From Acholoe squamosa (lineage: Eukaryota > Annelida > Polychaeta > Phyllodocida > Polynoidae), in assembly GCA_949317995.1 (NCBI GenBank), contig OX439040.1:55028089-55092088 (forward strand): DNA of 64,000 nucleotides, written 5' to 3'. The translations under genes and the position numbers were made by a program. Shown in pieces: positions 10,344 to 24,300 of this stretch (its first letter is position 1; each line of letters starts with the position of its first letter). The notes beneath the pieces are model-generated. The model saw nothing but the letters and a program-made list of their open reading frames with translations, was not told the origin of the DNA and did not search any database.

Positions 10344-11088
10344 TTAAGAGAAATTGTGGCAGAATGGCTAAAAATACCATCCCCAAATCACGGACTGAGA
10401 GTTTTAGCTGCTGACCAGTAGATTTCTGAGGCTGTTGGCCTGGTTGGCCAGTGTCAACCCCTGTATGGGAATGGGAGGTAGCCTCTATAAATTAGTCTGT
10501 TATGTACCTGACTGATACCCCTAATATCCAGATGATATCCAGCTATCTTCCCTTCATAATCTTAAGTTTGACGTTCGATTTTATGCCGCCCCAAATGAAA
10601 CAAAAAGAATTTGGGCAGGGCGAAAACTTTATGATTTTTTCCCCCAAAAAAAATTGTCATTGTCTATGAATTCTGCCCATATAAAGGTAGAGTGGAGGAT
10701 TGTTTTTCTTTCCAATCAATGGATTATCAAGGTGCTGTCATACATTGATTGTTAGACATAGATAATATGTCGACATAATATGGATATGCAGAATTCTATC
10801 TTTCCAGTGGGGTCTGCTATTTGTGTGTATATAATAGCTCACCACATTCAAAAATACTAAATATTTCCATTTTCAAAAATATGATGCTGTAAGTGCATAG
10901 ACCAACTATTTTATTTGATCTAGCTTCATTCCCTGCCCTCGTCATTCAGGGCCGCACGCATTAAAACAATTGATGTCTGTGTGTTTGTCCAGATTCCCTC
11001 AGTACCCATATCCCACAATGCCTCCCACGTCCACTGTCGATGATGTAACATCCTGCTCCTTCCCCAAATAGCCATTTTCGCACCTGTG

Positions 11089-11701
11089 CTGGAGGCCATT
11101 TCTTAAGGTACTACGACTACATATCACCACTAAGATTTGAGACTCCTAGGAATAAGACAGGCAGGGGCGTAGGAAAAGGTGGGGCCAGGGGGGCCCGGGC
11201 CCCCCCCCAATCATGAAGGAGGTGGGGCCTGAGTATGTCTGGGCCCCCCCAATATTTTCCAAGAACTCATAAACACAATGGAAAAGATGCTAAAACTTTA
11301 CATCTCAAATTAGATTATTATGGTAATGTCATAGGGAAAATGGGGTTCTGAGCCTAAAGTCAGATCCAAAATTTACCAAAAGTTACTTTTCTATATGAAT
11401 TCTATATACGCATTATATAGACGCCATCACGCATCAGCCGACAATTCAAGGTGGTCGCGCCGGTGCCCTCGCCAGGCCCCCCCCAATGAAGATTTGCTTC
11501 CTATGCCTCTGACAGGTGGTCGTAGGTACTGCCCTACGACTGCTCTGTACCTATGCAGTAATTACACAGGGCTTGGTAGAGCAGTCGTACTGGTGCAGGA
11601 ATTAGCACCCAGCAAACACAACACTGTAAAGGCCTTATTTTAAGGCCTATCCCTGCGATTTGAAGTACAGCAGTCGTAGTTTGTTAAGAAATGGCCTCCA
11701 G
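11089..11701. repeat. GGAGGCC foldback element, copy 2, interrupted
   Basis: The ends CTGGAGGCCATTTCTTAA and its inverse TTAAGAAATGGCCTCCAG are intact. At 11162-11511 the element is split by a CAGGGGC-ended MITE. Copy 1 at 7018 shows the uninterrupted sequence, so the order of insertion can be read directly. Confidence 0.78.
11162..11511. mobile_element. CAGGGGC-ended MITE, copy 2, nested
   Basis: It begins CAGGGGCGTAGGAA and ends TTCCTATGCCTCTG. ACAGG is duplicated exactly at both borders (11157-11161 and 11512-11516). It sits inside the GGAGGCC foldback element. A 5-bp duplication with CAG...CTG ends fits some hAT-type or Transib-like elements; I do not assign a superfamily. Confidence 0.8.
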
Positions 11702-12139
11702 ACTGGCCTCGTAGATGGCTATACGTTAGTTTTAGCTTTACTAATTATGTGTACAGCTGCGGATAATTTAGAGTCTAGTGTGTTGATCACAACTATATTT
11801 GCTAATAGATAGCTACTAGTAGTAATATTAACGTGGCACTGCCTCTTTAACAGGTTGATAGTTACGAGTTAGGGCATATAAAAAAGAATAATGAGCACAA
11901 TTCATGAGTTCAGGTAGTTTCAATTTTTGGCCACAGGTGGCGATGGCATAGGTGGTGAAATGTACCAATTTTATTGTTTTGTAAATACCTATTTTATCTT
12001 AATATAGAAGGAGTACCTCGCAGAAAAGTGCTTGATCAGAGACTTTATATGTACATGTATATCTATGCCTATAGGTCAACTAGATGTGCATAATCACAGG
12101 AGCATGTTAAACAATTAATAATTTAACAAACTGTGCATT

Positions 12140-12356
12140 TTGAAAACGTACAAACATCTTTATTCATCTTGGCCATACAAATAATGTTTAAAATTGACAA
12201 CGCTGAGTACAAGTAATGTAAGGAGATGTATCAACAGATGAGTGAGCTGGGTTGAACCCATTTACCCCAGGAGGCATGTGGCTCCACCTGGTTCCTGACT
12301 CTAGGTGAATGATGAAGGTGAAAATATGAGGTATCCATGACAACCGAAATCCCTTT
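12140..12356 (-). other. calmodulin-like 3' UTR with polyadenylation signal
   Basis: AATAAA on the minus strand (plus positions 12159-12164) lies about 190 nt after the stop codon. The gene therefore ends about 5.3 kb from the likely TRIM-NHL 3' end, tail to tail. Confidence 0.55.
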
Positions 12357-12385
12357 TTACTTTGCTGTCATCATGGTCACGAATT
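12357..12385 (-). CDS. calmodulin-like terminal exon
   Basis: A 29-nt coding tail encoding (E)FVTMMTAK and TAA. The acceptor AG is at 12387-12386, in phase 1 with exon C. It is far too short to appear as an open frame, but the exact calmodulin C-terminus and matching phase make it convincing. Together with exon C it yields [16 protein letters not shown]. Confidence 0.9.
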
Positions 12386-15300
12386 CTGGAATGCAGAATA
12401 AGGAGAGATCGTTATTTGGCACGAGTAGTCTCTCTGTATTAGCTCACCATGTATATTTGGTTGATTCCATAAAATAGTATGTTAGTACTGGGTTATTGTA
12501 CGTAACAGCTGCTCATGCCTGAGAATCTGAATGTTGCTAACACAACCTTAATGTTTTGGAGCAGTAAAATGCAGATGGTGGAAGGCCCTTAGGGGAGTAT
12601 AGCCCGTTAAGGGTGTTGTGGTAAGAACATGCTTGTATTAACCCATAAAAGAGGGATGTGTTTATTTAAGAAAGTAATTAAGCAACAAGCACCAAGTTAG
12701 CATTTAGGAAGAATGGTATTAACATTATTAACCGAAGATACTCTCTAACTGATCAATGAATGCTATGAACGGTTATTGTTTCTCAAAACTGTAAAGGGTT
12801 CTTAAGCAATTCTATCGTTCCTTATAAATTGTCCATACTATATCCCTCAAATACTCTCTCCTATTATCCTATTTGTGGCTGTACCTCTTTCAAATAACAT
12901 CGAAATCACCTACTAAGTATTGCTCTCGGTGTTTTCAACCCTACAAATACCATCGCAGTAATGTCTAATGGACAAAATAGTACAACAGCCATTGACAATT
13001 ATTAATGGAAATTCAACTATTTATCAAACGAGAGGTACTCTGTTTAACCAAACAATGGAAATCTCACATTTTTGTTCTTCGGTAATTCTATGTGCTTCCA
13101 ATCCCCTCATGACCAATTTCCCCAAACCACCATATGTCCATTAGAAAGGTATAATCTAACGGCAGCACATCGTTCAATACTTAATATGAATAACCGAGTG
13201 TTCCATATTCCTTAAGCAATAGTGTATTCATGGTAGCTGAGGGATGTATCGGTAACCTATTCATGACCGATTTACTGTCAGCGCAATAGGATAAAAGATG
13301 GTTAATGCTATAGTAGGGAAATAACATCGTGCACCATAGAATCTGATCTACACAGTAATTTGGCCAGACATCGGCTGTGGCAAGGAAGGAAAATGTTCAA
13401 TGGTAATGATTATGTAGGCTGTATTTGCCAAACAATGTTTTATCAGTAGATTTAGCACCGCACATCAGTTAAATATACCATTGTGATTATTATTTGAAAT
13501 GTACCAATAGACCTACACCTGATATGATTAGGAAGGGATGCGAGGAACAGGTGGAATAGAACTATCAAGCGATACACTTGTTGTATACAATTTTGCACCT
13601 GTTGGAGTAAGTCTTGACATTACATGATATTTATATGCATAAATATATAGATAATATATACAATGGCAAGAGTAAGTAAAATGTGCAACTATTCTCCAAT
13701 TTGTGAAAATAGCTCCCGTACCATCTTCGTGATCAGCAATAAATCACCAATAGATAATTGAGTCTACGGAAGTCAACTGAGTATGTTTTCACAATCATTT
13801 AGATATACATCGTAATGCATTATTACAACACAATCCTTTGAGAGAAAGACATATATCATAGCTGTAAAATGATGTGTACACCTATATGCAGTTAATACTG
13901 TAGATTGTCCAAGTCACGGCATGGGACGATACTTGCATATAATGCAAATATAAAGGGCATTCCATGTTCTAACTAATATATGCATGATACGTTGTGGACC
14001 ACTAAGTCTTGATGGACCAGTGGCAATACGATAATCTGTAATTTCAAAGGCACAGAGAGGACAAAAAGGCTTGTCTCACTGAAACTGACTCAGAAGATGT
14101 GATTCGATAAAAGTTCAAACTGTTTCAACGTTTCTTAGTAGTGTACCAATGCAATATAGCTATATTTCCCATTTGTTGGAACCATCCATAATCCGTGAAT
14201 GGGTCGAGGGGTACAGGTTATTTTGGGGGATTTGCTTGATAACAAATGCAGAAAAATTATGCCAAGAATCTATGGATGATCCCTTCCAAGTACATGTATG
14301 TAAAGGCTCAACTTTTCTTAAAGGTTGACAGAGAAATTTGCCAATTATCACGTTAGGCAGTCTGTAAGACATATCCCATACACCGGTTGATACAATATAT
14401 ATGACAAGTTGTCACAGCCGTAATACATCGTGAGCAGTGTAGGGATCGACAACAGTCAGACCCAATACCTGGACAATCAGATAAATATATATGCATATAT
14501 GCTCCCGATAAGCCATAGTTCTATAGACTCAATTAAATTCTTTGAAGTAATTCCCACATTCAATATTACCAATATCGTATTGAAGAGAAAAGAGATCAAA
14601 TGGGACAATCTTCGAATATATGCAGACTTGCTAATTGCATAATATTTAGGATAGATATATATGTATCACTCTCACAGTTTCACGGAAAGGTTTTTGATAA
14701 CCACAGAGTTTTACCATAAACATTGATTAAACAACACGGTTTATTTTGAGTCTAGGAAGGTAAAGGTTCTCTGTATTTCATAGCTCCAGTAACTTTCATA
14801 GCTCGGTGCTACATGTACTAACCCTGCCGATATTAGACCCACTTCTGGCCCTGATCTGACCCACTATGAAATTATGCCCCACTCATTTCGCCAGACATGC
14901 ATGCAATTTAGATAATTTATACGTAATATCGCACGTTGGACCGTCGTCCTATATTGCAGGAGGCCATTTCTTAAGGTACTATGACTGCGTATAGCCACTG
15001 CGATTTGAAAACCTAAATGTTAGTACCAGTGATTGTAGTTAATGCCTTACGACTGCTCAGTGCGACCAGCACATAGTCTTTGGTAGGGCAGTCGTAGAGC
15101 TCCAGGTACTATATTACTAATACTATTGGGTTGTATTGTCACCCAAGTAAGGGTCCCCACTGTGATTTGAAAGTAAGCAGGCAGAGCCTGTTAAGAAATC
15201 GTTACCGGACAATTTAGGAATTAAGCCGCGTCTTCGCAGATCAAAACCCTCTCTCGAAATGAATCTGGCCAAAATGAAATTAATATAGTTAGACACATGT

Positions 15301-18300
15301 TAGAGTCTGGAAATCATCACGAGGGGGTCAAGATCATTGTAATGCCAGATCATTCTTATGTTTTTGTTTACATCCTCTATAGTGATTTCCTCATATTTGG
15401 CTCCCGAACTGCTTTAAGTATAACATAATATGTAACTCACGGCGGTGACTCACTAACATAAACGGCCTAAAATGTGTAATTCTTAGATAATTGAAGGATT
15501 GCTAGGGTTGGCCATGTAGAGCTTAAAATAAACTTTCTTTGTCGTACAAACGTACATGCATATCAAAGGTGTATACCTATCTGAGAAATGAGAGTCATTA
15601 GAACACCCAATAGATTATTCCTACAGTTGCCATTACAACATCTCAATTGAAACAACCAGTGCATAAGAGTAAAAATACCATACATGAAACCAGAAAAAAA
15701 ATATTACAGCAAACACAATATCATAGAGTAATGATGCGTCAAACCATGCATCATATAATTATAAAAGGTTGAATTTAGCCACAACTTAATAAGGGTTCAC
15801 TCCATTAAGGCCTCAAGGCCTCTAGTCCCATTTCTCATTTAATAGGCCTATACAACTTGTGTTCTTTTCGATATATAGAGAAGGTATGGAATCAGAAACG
15901 ATAATTTCGGTTTGACTGTTTCAGAAATATAGCAGTTTAAACATGTGTTCTTGATTAGTCAAAGTATGCTTTGTCACACGTTGTATTGACCTTCCAGTCA
16001 CCTTCAGGCATGGAGAACCTGTTCTGTTGGCATGACAACCTGGAGTAGCTCCTGAAGACGGCCGCACGCTGTCAGGTCGTCTGATTAGCTGTACCCTTGG
16101 CAAGCAAAGTCAGGCCTAAATTGCTTCGGCCTCGTCCTCAGTGATATCAGCATTTCAAGTTGCAAGTACTCGTTGGGAGACTGCTTTGAATGACTGAGAA
16201 TTTTTGTTGTTTGCCCCCATCGGTGGGAACCAGACAAGAGAGAGTCCGCTGACATTGTCTGTCGGACATTCAGTCGTCAACTGCCACGGAAGTACGGCTA
16301 CCCTTGACTTTGGCCAGTTTGCGAACGAAGATGGGCCGAGCATATGTTGTAAAATCTGCAAATGAAAGAGGGGTGATGCGGGGAAAGCTTTGTTAGATCA
16401 TGCACACAGGAATGTTATTTTCAACAAATTACCCGGGGGTGTTTTTGAATCTGATGCAATAATATGAGTGTCTATAGCAATATCACATGCACTGTAAAAA
16501 AAAAATTGTCGAAATTATGACGGAATCCTCGTCCCAAAGTTGCCAGAGATCCATCGTTATTTTCATATGGATTCCGTGTACATTTGTTTACAGCCATACT
16601 GCCACCTGGATATTATTGTAAAAATTAATCTAGTTTACAGCAAGCTTAGGGAGTGGTCATTATTTATCAACAGGGGGGGGGCGGTGGTGGGTTTGAGGGG
16701 GGGCGTAAAATTTTCAGACCCCTCCCGAGGGGGGGCTAAAAAGATTTTGACCCCTCTTGAGGGGGGGGCTAAAAAAATTCACCCTCTTTTTAGCAAAAAT
16801 AGCCCGCGCGCTACTATAGATCAAAGAGGGGCGCGAAAACTCTCCGCCCCTCCGGCGCGGGGGGGGCGCAAAACAATTTGACTGCTGTCGAGGGGGGGTG
16901 TAAAAAATTTTCGCGCGTCCGCACGAAAACCCACCAACCCACCCCCTGTTGATAAATAATGACAACTCCCTTACAGTGGTTCACTGTTTTGCAAGGATCA
17001 TTGGTAGATTCCACATTTATTTTTTACAGTGTGACGAGAGATAAAGCGCAGTCAGGTCAGAGTAGTATTAAAGAAACTATAAAACGCAATGAAACAAAAA
17101 AAAAATAAAAAAAAAACAGCACAGTGGTCACGTGCACCAAAAAAACACTGTCTGCATCCCACCCACTCCCCTCCCGCCTGAGGAGTCTGAAATCTGCCCC
17201 CCCCCCCACACTTCTGAAGTATTGCGGCAAATATGCCTGATAAATGGCGGCAACAGAGAGGTATATCGCTGAGGTAATAACAGTTACCTCAGCGTGCCTT
17301 GTTGATTGCCAGCTGGCTATACTTTGAAATAAAAAAAAATCAATATTATCTTTCATTAATGCATTTTATAGCATATAAAACTATCATGATATTATGAACT
17401 CTTGTACAATCATGATTAACTCCCAATAGGCGTTATCATCTATACCACCTCCCCTTATTGTCAACTACGTCCATGCATGTAGCCTGTTTGTATTCACTTA
17501 TTTTTATACAGCCTACCGTCGACAATAATTATAGTTGGTCATATATGTACAACATTTTGCCCATTTAAGATAATACTCAACCACTTACCATTACGTTTGA
17601 CAATTCCCATTATAGTAATTACCATAGATATTGAGCCACTATAATCATAGCTGACTTTCTTTATGGCTGGCTATACCCACCATTATAATTGACCATGCCG
17701 TCACCATCCAAATCGGCTTCCCTGATCATTTCGTCCACCTCCTCGTCTGTTAATTTTTCACCCAGGTTTGTCATGACGTGACGTAGTTCTGCCGCAGATA
17801 TGGCGCCGTTTCCGTCCTTGTCAAACACCCGGAAGGCTTCCCGTAACTCGTCCTCACTGTCTGTGTCCTTTATCTTCTTGGCCATCATGTGAAGGAACTC
17901 CTCAAAGTCAATGGTGCCATTTCCTGGAACCAATAACAGAGATAAGGTAAGTGCCAACATTATCACGGCATCTTTTACCTTCGCTTAAAGCTGCAACAAG
18001 ATCTCAAATATATGGATCTTCCACTTTCTCCATGTTTTTATCACAGTACTTGTTACAGTGTTCTGGTGAAAGCTCAATCTATTTCATAAGTTCAAGCATA
18101 TATCTGTGTGAAAATAAAATGTTTCCAGCATTTTATCCAGTCTTGATTGCACCTGCACCGTGGCGTCATCTGAAGCCATACAGCCAAGTTGCATTACCTA
18201 TTGGTGGTTACTTTGATTTGGATGTGTGACAGGGGAACCGGCCAATAAGTGCTGCCACCTGGAGGCTGAGACTATTACCAATTAACCAAGACGTTTCCCT

Positions 18301-21300
18301 CCCCACCAAAAGGCCAAACTGATGTCCTGTATTTTGCATATAATGGGCCAGCTTTTACCAGAATAAATTGCACCCTATTACATAGGGAGGGGTATACAAT
18401 TCTGTGAAATACATATCAGAAAAGGCTATACCAGATTTTATACCAGCTTTAAAACTACAACTTCTTTCCGTCATCCTTTACCGTTGACCATCAGTGGGCT
18501 ATGGGAAAGAAAATACAATCAGGAGGGTCTTGTCAAAAAAGGTAATGTAAAAATATCTAGACAGGTTCTTTCTCATCTTTTCGTAAGACCCTACAGAAGA
18601 ACGTGAAAATAACTATCTGAATTGGTTCAATTCTATTGAATCTTGGTATGACAGCAAGTTCATCAATACATCTTATTGACAGTGTACCTTGGAATAGCCA
18701 TCGCACCATTCCAACAACGATATTAATTTTGTTCATCTTAGTGATGTCAGTAGTAATATACTACAGTTCAAATCTTACATTAGTAGATATGTCATCATCA
18801 ACGCCAAGCTTTAATAGTGTCATCAACAAAACTTGAAATGTCGTAAATCATATGAACAGGTATATACCAGTCGATGGAGAGGTACAAGAGACTTGATTCT
18901 TGCATCCTGTTGTTACATTGTTCAACAGTCTTGTCTGAATTACATCTCCCCACCACTTAAACAATTATTATAAGCTGAAACTCAACTGCGATTCCTTGGA
19001 CTGAATCCGCCGCAGATTGTTAAAATACAAAGGCAGATGTTTAAAACACCAAGGGTGTCGACCAGGCATTTCACTGATGCTGATTCGATCACAGGGTTTT
19101 CAATACAAAACTCCACAGAAGCCAGTCCCAGAAGTTGAATATAATGGAGTTTGAGCAGTATGAATGAAATGCCGTAAACATTTCTGCTTACACCCTGCCT
19201 GAAGTTCATCTCACCCACAGCACACCCAACCCCAACAATCTGTATCTTCACCAGGAGGACATTTCAATACAGCCTACCATCTCACTCAGTCACTAACAGC
19301 AGAATGATTGCCTAGCACTGCATGCTGCGATATTGAATTGGTTGTCTTATATCATAATACCCTCGAGCTCGCCTGTATGGTGTACCCTGACTTCAGGCAG
19401 ATAAGTCGCACCTTGTACACGAGGTACTATGATACACAAGTTTGATCTGCAATTAGTGAAACCCCTATGATTAGAGCATTCGATTTTACCACATTCATTG
19501 AATGTAGGTAGCATAGGTATTGTTTTAGGTTGATAATATTACCAGAAAGCGATTGCGCTAACATTGATCCTTCTAAATATCAAAACTGATCCAGGCGCAA
19601 CACAGGCCGCTTTGAAATAACCTCCTGGGCACCTCCTCACCTGGCACCCTAACCCATGTTAGCAGCTCACCTCATATAACTGTAGTACCTGACTCTTCAC
19701 CCCATTCCATCACGAGGCCCTACTATCCATCATATATAGTGTACAACAGCTCCTCAAATGCTCAGTGTTACTAAGATGGCCGATTTTGTTTCATAGATTA
19801 GGCTAAACGTTGCTAGCTTTCACTCATTTGCAAGCTATGCAATAACACCAAAATCAAAATAGATAATCGGTATAATTCAGACCACCATCAAGTTAGGATT
19901 TTTTTATTCCACTGGAATCTCTGTGAAAAGTCATCTCTACATTCCCTCTATATCTGTATACATATTCTCCTCGTATCCATATTATATCATTTGCACATTT
20001 CAAACTTTATGTATACAGTCAGTATAGTGACACCTAAAAATGGCTGAACCTTTGCTGTCGATAGGGTTCTTTATACCTCTGTAACCAACAGAATTATGTA
20101 TTGTTGTTCATCCATTTGCCTTTTCCCAAATTGCGTGTGTCTCTTGCACCTGGACACCCTGCCCTTCCTCCATCCTAGACACCTGTTTACAGCCGTCTCC
20201 TCATCCATCTAACTATTGGATAAGGGAGGACTAGACTTCCCAAGTAAGTGGCTGAGATGAGCTATAGACCTTTGTGCAGATCAAACATGACTTGGACAAA
20301 TGCATCTTTTCACTTTATCTATGTCTAACTGATGTGAATGTACTATGATGTACTTAAAAATTATTCATCTTTAAAACCTCATCAATATACCCTTGCATAG
20401 GCAGTTTCTGTGCCGTCTGAAGCACTGGTTAGATAGGAACTACTAACTGCTGAAAGTTACCCAAGCTTGCAGCTAGGGTCTATAGTGAGGGAGTAGCTCA
20501 GGTATTCAGGTAGAGCTCAGTGACCTCTGACCTGCTCACTGCAGGGTGGATGAGCCGCTGGAGACTATACCGACTCAAATGACCCTCTCCCATGCAGGAC
20601 GACTAATCTATAGTTGTGTAGAATGGTACTTTACTAGTTTACATGTGCAGAAAAAAACAACAGAATTCAGTTATTATCTACAGAAATACTGTTACTAGAT
20701 CTTGTATCCATAATATTGGGTGACTAGATCCTTGGCCGTACTGAAACATTTAGCATGCATCTTTGATATAATTGTAATGTAACATGGTAAGTAAGCAAGC
20801 TGATAGCTCTGTTATGCCAAACACCTGTCACATGCCAAAGGGTCTGCAGATCACATTTCATGTATTCACAAATGTGAACAGTGAAGCCGTTAGCTCCAAA
20901 TATCCATACTTTATGTATCACAGAGAAGAGCAGAGAAGAATGAAGTATTGGAGAAAACTCCACAGATTATCATCTGATCTCCTCGTTGTATAAACATTGA
21001 ATATTTTCAATAAAACCTTGAACTTTACTTGACCTTGTCTGGTTTTGTGTCCTATATATCTTTCCAGTAAAACTAGAGAGAGAGAGAGCACAGAGGGTTC
21101 GTGGGTGAGGGCTTGGGTTGAGAACAGCTTAGAAGTGGGAAAAGGGGTGCCTAGGAAGGGAAGTTGGAGGAGTTGAGGTCAGGTTATATGAGGTCAACAT
21201 AGCAAAATGGCATATATGTTTGGCTGGAAAGGATACCCACAAATCCTCTTAGCAAGAGTCTTGATTGATACTGCATGGTATCATAAGGATTATCCCAAGA

Positions 21301-24300
21301 ATGAAATGATTATAACAGGAATGGGCGAGCTTTGATTGAAATCACCCAACATATTAGATCTAAATAAATAACGTATGCCTCTACCTGTGACAAGGGGTCT
21401 GCAGTTGACAGCCCGGGACTGAGAGAGGTCTAGGAAGTATTCTGTGGAAGGTGACGCCAATGATACATCCCAGGTACATCCCAGCTTGTTGACCTTGTGT
21501 ACAAATTTAGGTATAATAACCATCATGTGTCTACCAACCTACTCCATACTCGGCCTTATACCCTACCTGCACTGCTCAGCTCATACCTGCAGTCCACCCA
21601 ACACCCGCTCAGGAGTCACTTGAGGGTCCACAAGCCTGACAAGGTGAGAAGAGAAGCCAGGACTTGATTCCTTATTAGAACCATCAAGGATCTGGAGGGT
21701 GTTGCGAAATTGTTGAAACTCAGTTCTGTCGGAGCAGCTATTCCCAAAAGGGAACTGACTTCCTCATGGTAAACAATTCCCTATTGTGTTGCCTAAAGAT
21801 AGGTGCTAACTGGAGTGGTTCCAGTGGTCCAGAATCAGTGAGTACTTCCCAAGTAAGAACCCGTTCCCTTGTAGTTCCTTCATCTAATTCCGTGTCCTAA
21901 ACAGGTTCCCATTACAAGTACTCCCTTTAATTATAGTATGGGGTTTGGATTGCATACTCAGGGTGGAGTAGAGCTGGGAAGTGCAGAACAACTGACTTCC
22001 ATGAGAAATAAATTCCCAATCTTTTCGCAACAGCCTCCTGGCAATATAGACAAGAATGCCAATACATCCATGAGTCATGTAGGATTGCCTTTTCGTTGGG
22101 GGAAATAGAACCAGGGCCGCTGGCAGTGTTCCCCTAGTCAATTGATTTTAATATTAATCCTACGTGTGCGTAAGAATGTTGATTGGCCCTTTATTACCAT
22201 GGCATACTGTCTTTTGAATACTCTTGCTGCTTATTGGCTGTCTAGCTTTATAGCATGCTCCTGAAAACTCTTACACACAACTCTGATGGCCCGACATTTG
22301 AAAGACAAAATCCTTGACTTGTGATGATGTTATTCAACTGTTACAACCATTTAATGTGGGAGAATCTAAGGTCCTTCTGGCAAACATTAATTTTCATACA
22401 GCCAAGGGACACTCTGAGACAACCAGAGCGTGATCCCCAGGCAACGCTGATCACGCTAATCACATGCACCGGCCTAATTGATGGGTACTCTAGCCAATGA
22501 TGTGATCTATTATCTTAAGGGATGGTGAAGAGAAGGGTGTGCTGAGCTGGGGTGGATCATTACACCTCAACATGTGAAATGAGAAAGACATGCCTTCACT
22601 CTCAACCGTGCACCCATGCAAATACTCCTGTTGGAAAACCGAGAACTCACAGAGTGTACTCTTCTAAGGGAAGACACCAGATATCCCCAGGCCCTGCACC
22701 ATTGTCCCCACCTATTTTAGGGTGTGTGTGGAGGGTGGGTGCTCATCGACTGCAAAATTGTATTAGGATGTAACTGACGAGAGAATGGAAATGGTAGCAG
22801 TCATAATGCAGTGGCTAAACCACTGGATCACACACCAAGTGTCTCCCTTTTATATTCAGTCCTCAACCCTGCACCTGGAAAGAGAAGAAGCCACATGAAA
22901 GGAAGAAAACAAAAAGGAGGAATGAGGTTCCAGCAAGAGGAAATAGAGGGGACCCCTAAGCTGGCTAAAAGGTGCAAGATGGAGTCTTACAAGATAACCT
23001 GATGCCCCTGAATAATTTACCTCCAGGTCCTCCCACACCACAGTTCGCATCCCCTGAGGGTTTCAGCTGAAGGACAAGGGTCAATCCAATGGGGGCCAAG
23101 AGAGTTCAACCAACCATCTATTGCCTAGAGGTAGGCAACTAGATGGGGAGAACCATGGCAGTCAGGGTACCACGGGAGGACGTAAATAATGCTATCCACA
23201 GACTATAAGACCATGGCAGAATGCTCTCCAGGGCAGACTCAGTGGCTTCTTCAGACTATACCATCATCTACAGGGCACCTACACCACACCAACAGGCCAG
23301 AGCCAGCAGCCACTTCCACGAAAGGTACCCGGCGGGCAGCTTCAGCTGCATCAGTAGCCTTAGCCTTGAGGTCAGCAAGCACTGCATCTAGCTCTGCAGG
23401 GTCACTGCCCCCCTCTCTTGCCTGCTAGGCCTACACCAATGCCTATATCTACTAGGCCCACGCCTGTTCAACCTACATCAACCTCCACACCTAACCCCCA
23501 GCTCCAGGTGGAGCTGGGGGTTAAGCACAGCCCCCCCCCCCTGGTCCTACCGTAGAGAGTACAACTGGATACCAAGGGCCAGAAGTGTTAATTGTGAATG
23601 TCTAGAAGCTGCTTGATGCTATCCTCTAAAATCCATAACCAAGGACTTTAGGAGGCATCTCAATCATATGATCATAGACCATCCCTAGGACCTCTAAATT
23701 AGATGAACTACATGAGATATAGGCCTATGAAATACACGAAATATGAGAAATAGTGTCCATGGCAGATAGAGAGGAACTGAATTGAGGTCGAATCTCAAAT
23801 GGCGATTTAGGGCTCCAATATGTCTGCATCTTGTCTTTTGCATTATAGGGGCATTGCACCTGTCACATTGTCTATTGACAGGCATGACAGGTATGCCCAC
23901 AGTGGCTCACAGCAGACAGGCGTCTAAGAGTGCCGTACCCTTATATATTATTAGAGTAACACCAGGCCCTTGGCATGTCAACTCAGTCTTTGACATGCCA
24001 AGGGAATCTCAAGACATGTGTGGATTCCACCCGGCAATGGTCACCATAGTGTCTAACTGTTTCTGTCCCAAACACAGGGGTCACCGATCGATTCTAATTG
24101 TACAAAGGGCTTTCTTTCCCCATAGACAAATTGGTGCATCTAATTCCAATTCTAATGCATATTTATTGTATAACTAAGGAATACAGATCATAGATATCCC
24201 ACTGAACAAGATCTCGAGAATAACTTAGAAGTTTCTCGAGTCCCGACTTGTGAATACAACAAGAACAGAGAACTTGATTTTCCCTGGAAATTTGGACACG

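Larger units (their letters stand above)
12386..17680 (-). other. calmodulin-like intron C-E (5.3 kb)
   Basis: Mostly AT-rich DNA in which I see no exon. Features stand at 14959-15206 (foldback) and 16649-16970 (Harbinger-like MITE), with poly-A and poly-C tracts at about 17094-17210. The stretch 12400-14950 shows nothing I can support. Confidence 0.6.

Noticed and set aside
16540-17014. Overlapping frames on both strands with Gly/Pro-rich products
   Set aside because: They coincide with the G-rich Harbinger-like MITE and recur with every copy of it.
17661-17966. Minus-strand frame starting with a Leu-rich signal-like peptide before the calmodulin EF-hands
   Set aside because: The apparent N-terminus is intron sequence; the acceptor at 17925-17924 and the calmodulin phase show the exon starts at NGTIDFEE.
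23782-24177. 131-aa plus-strand frame
   Set aside because: It overlaps a fragment of the GGTCGAATC repeat family and shows no domain or codon bias.
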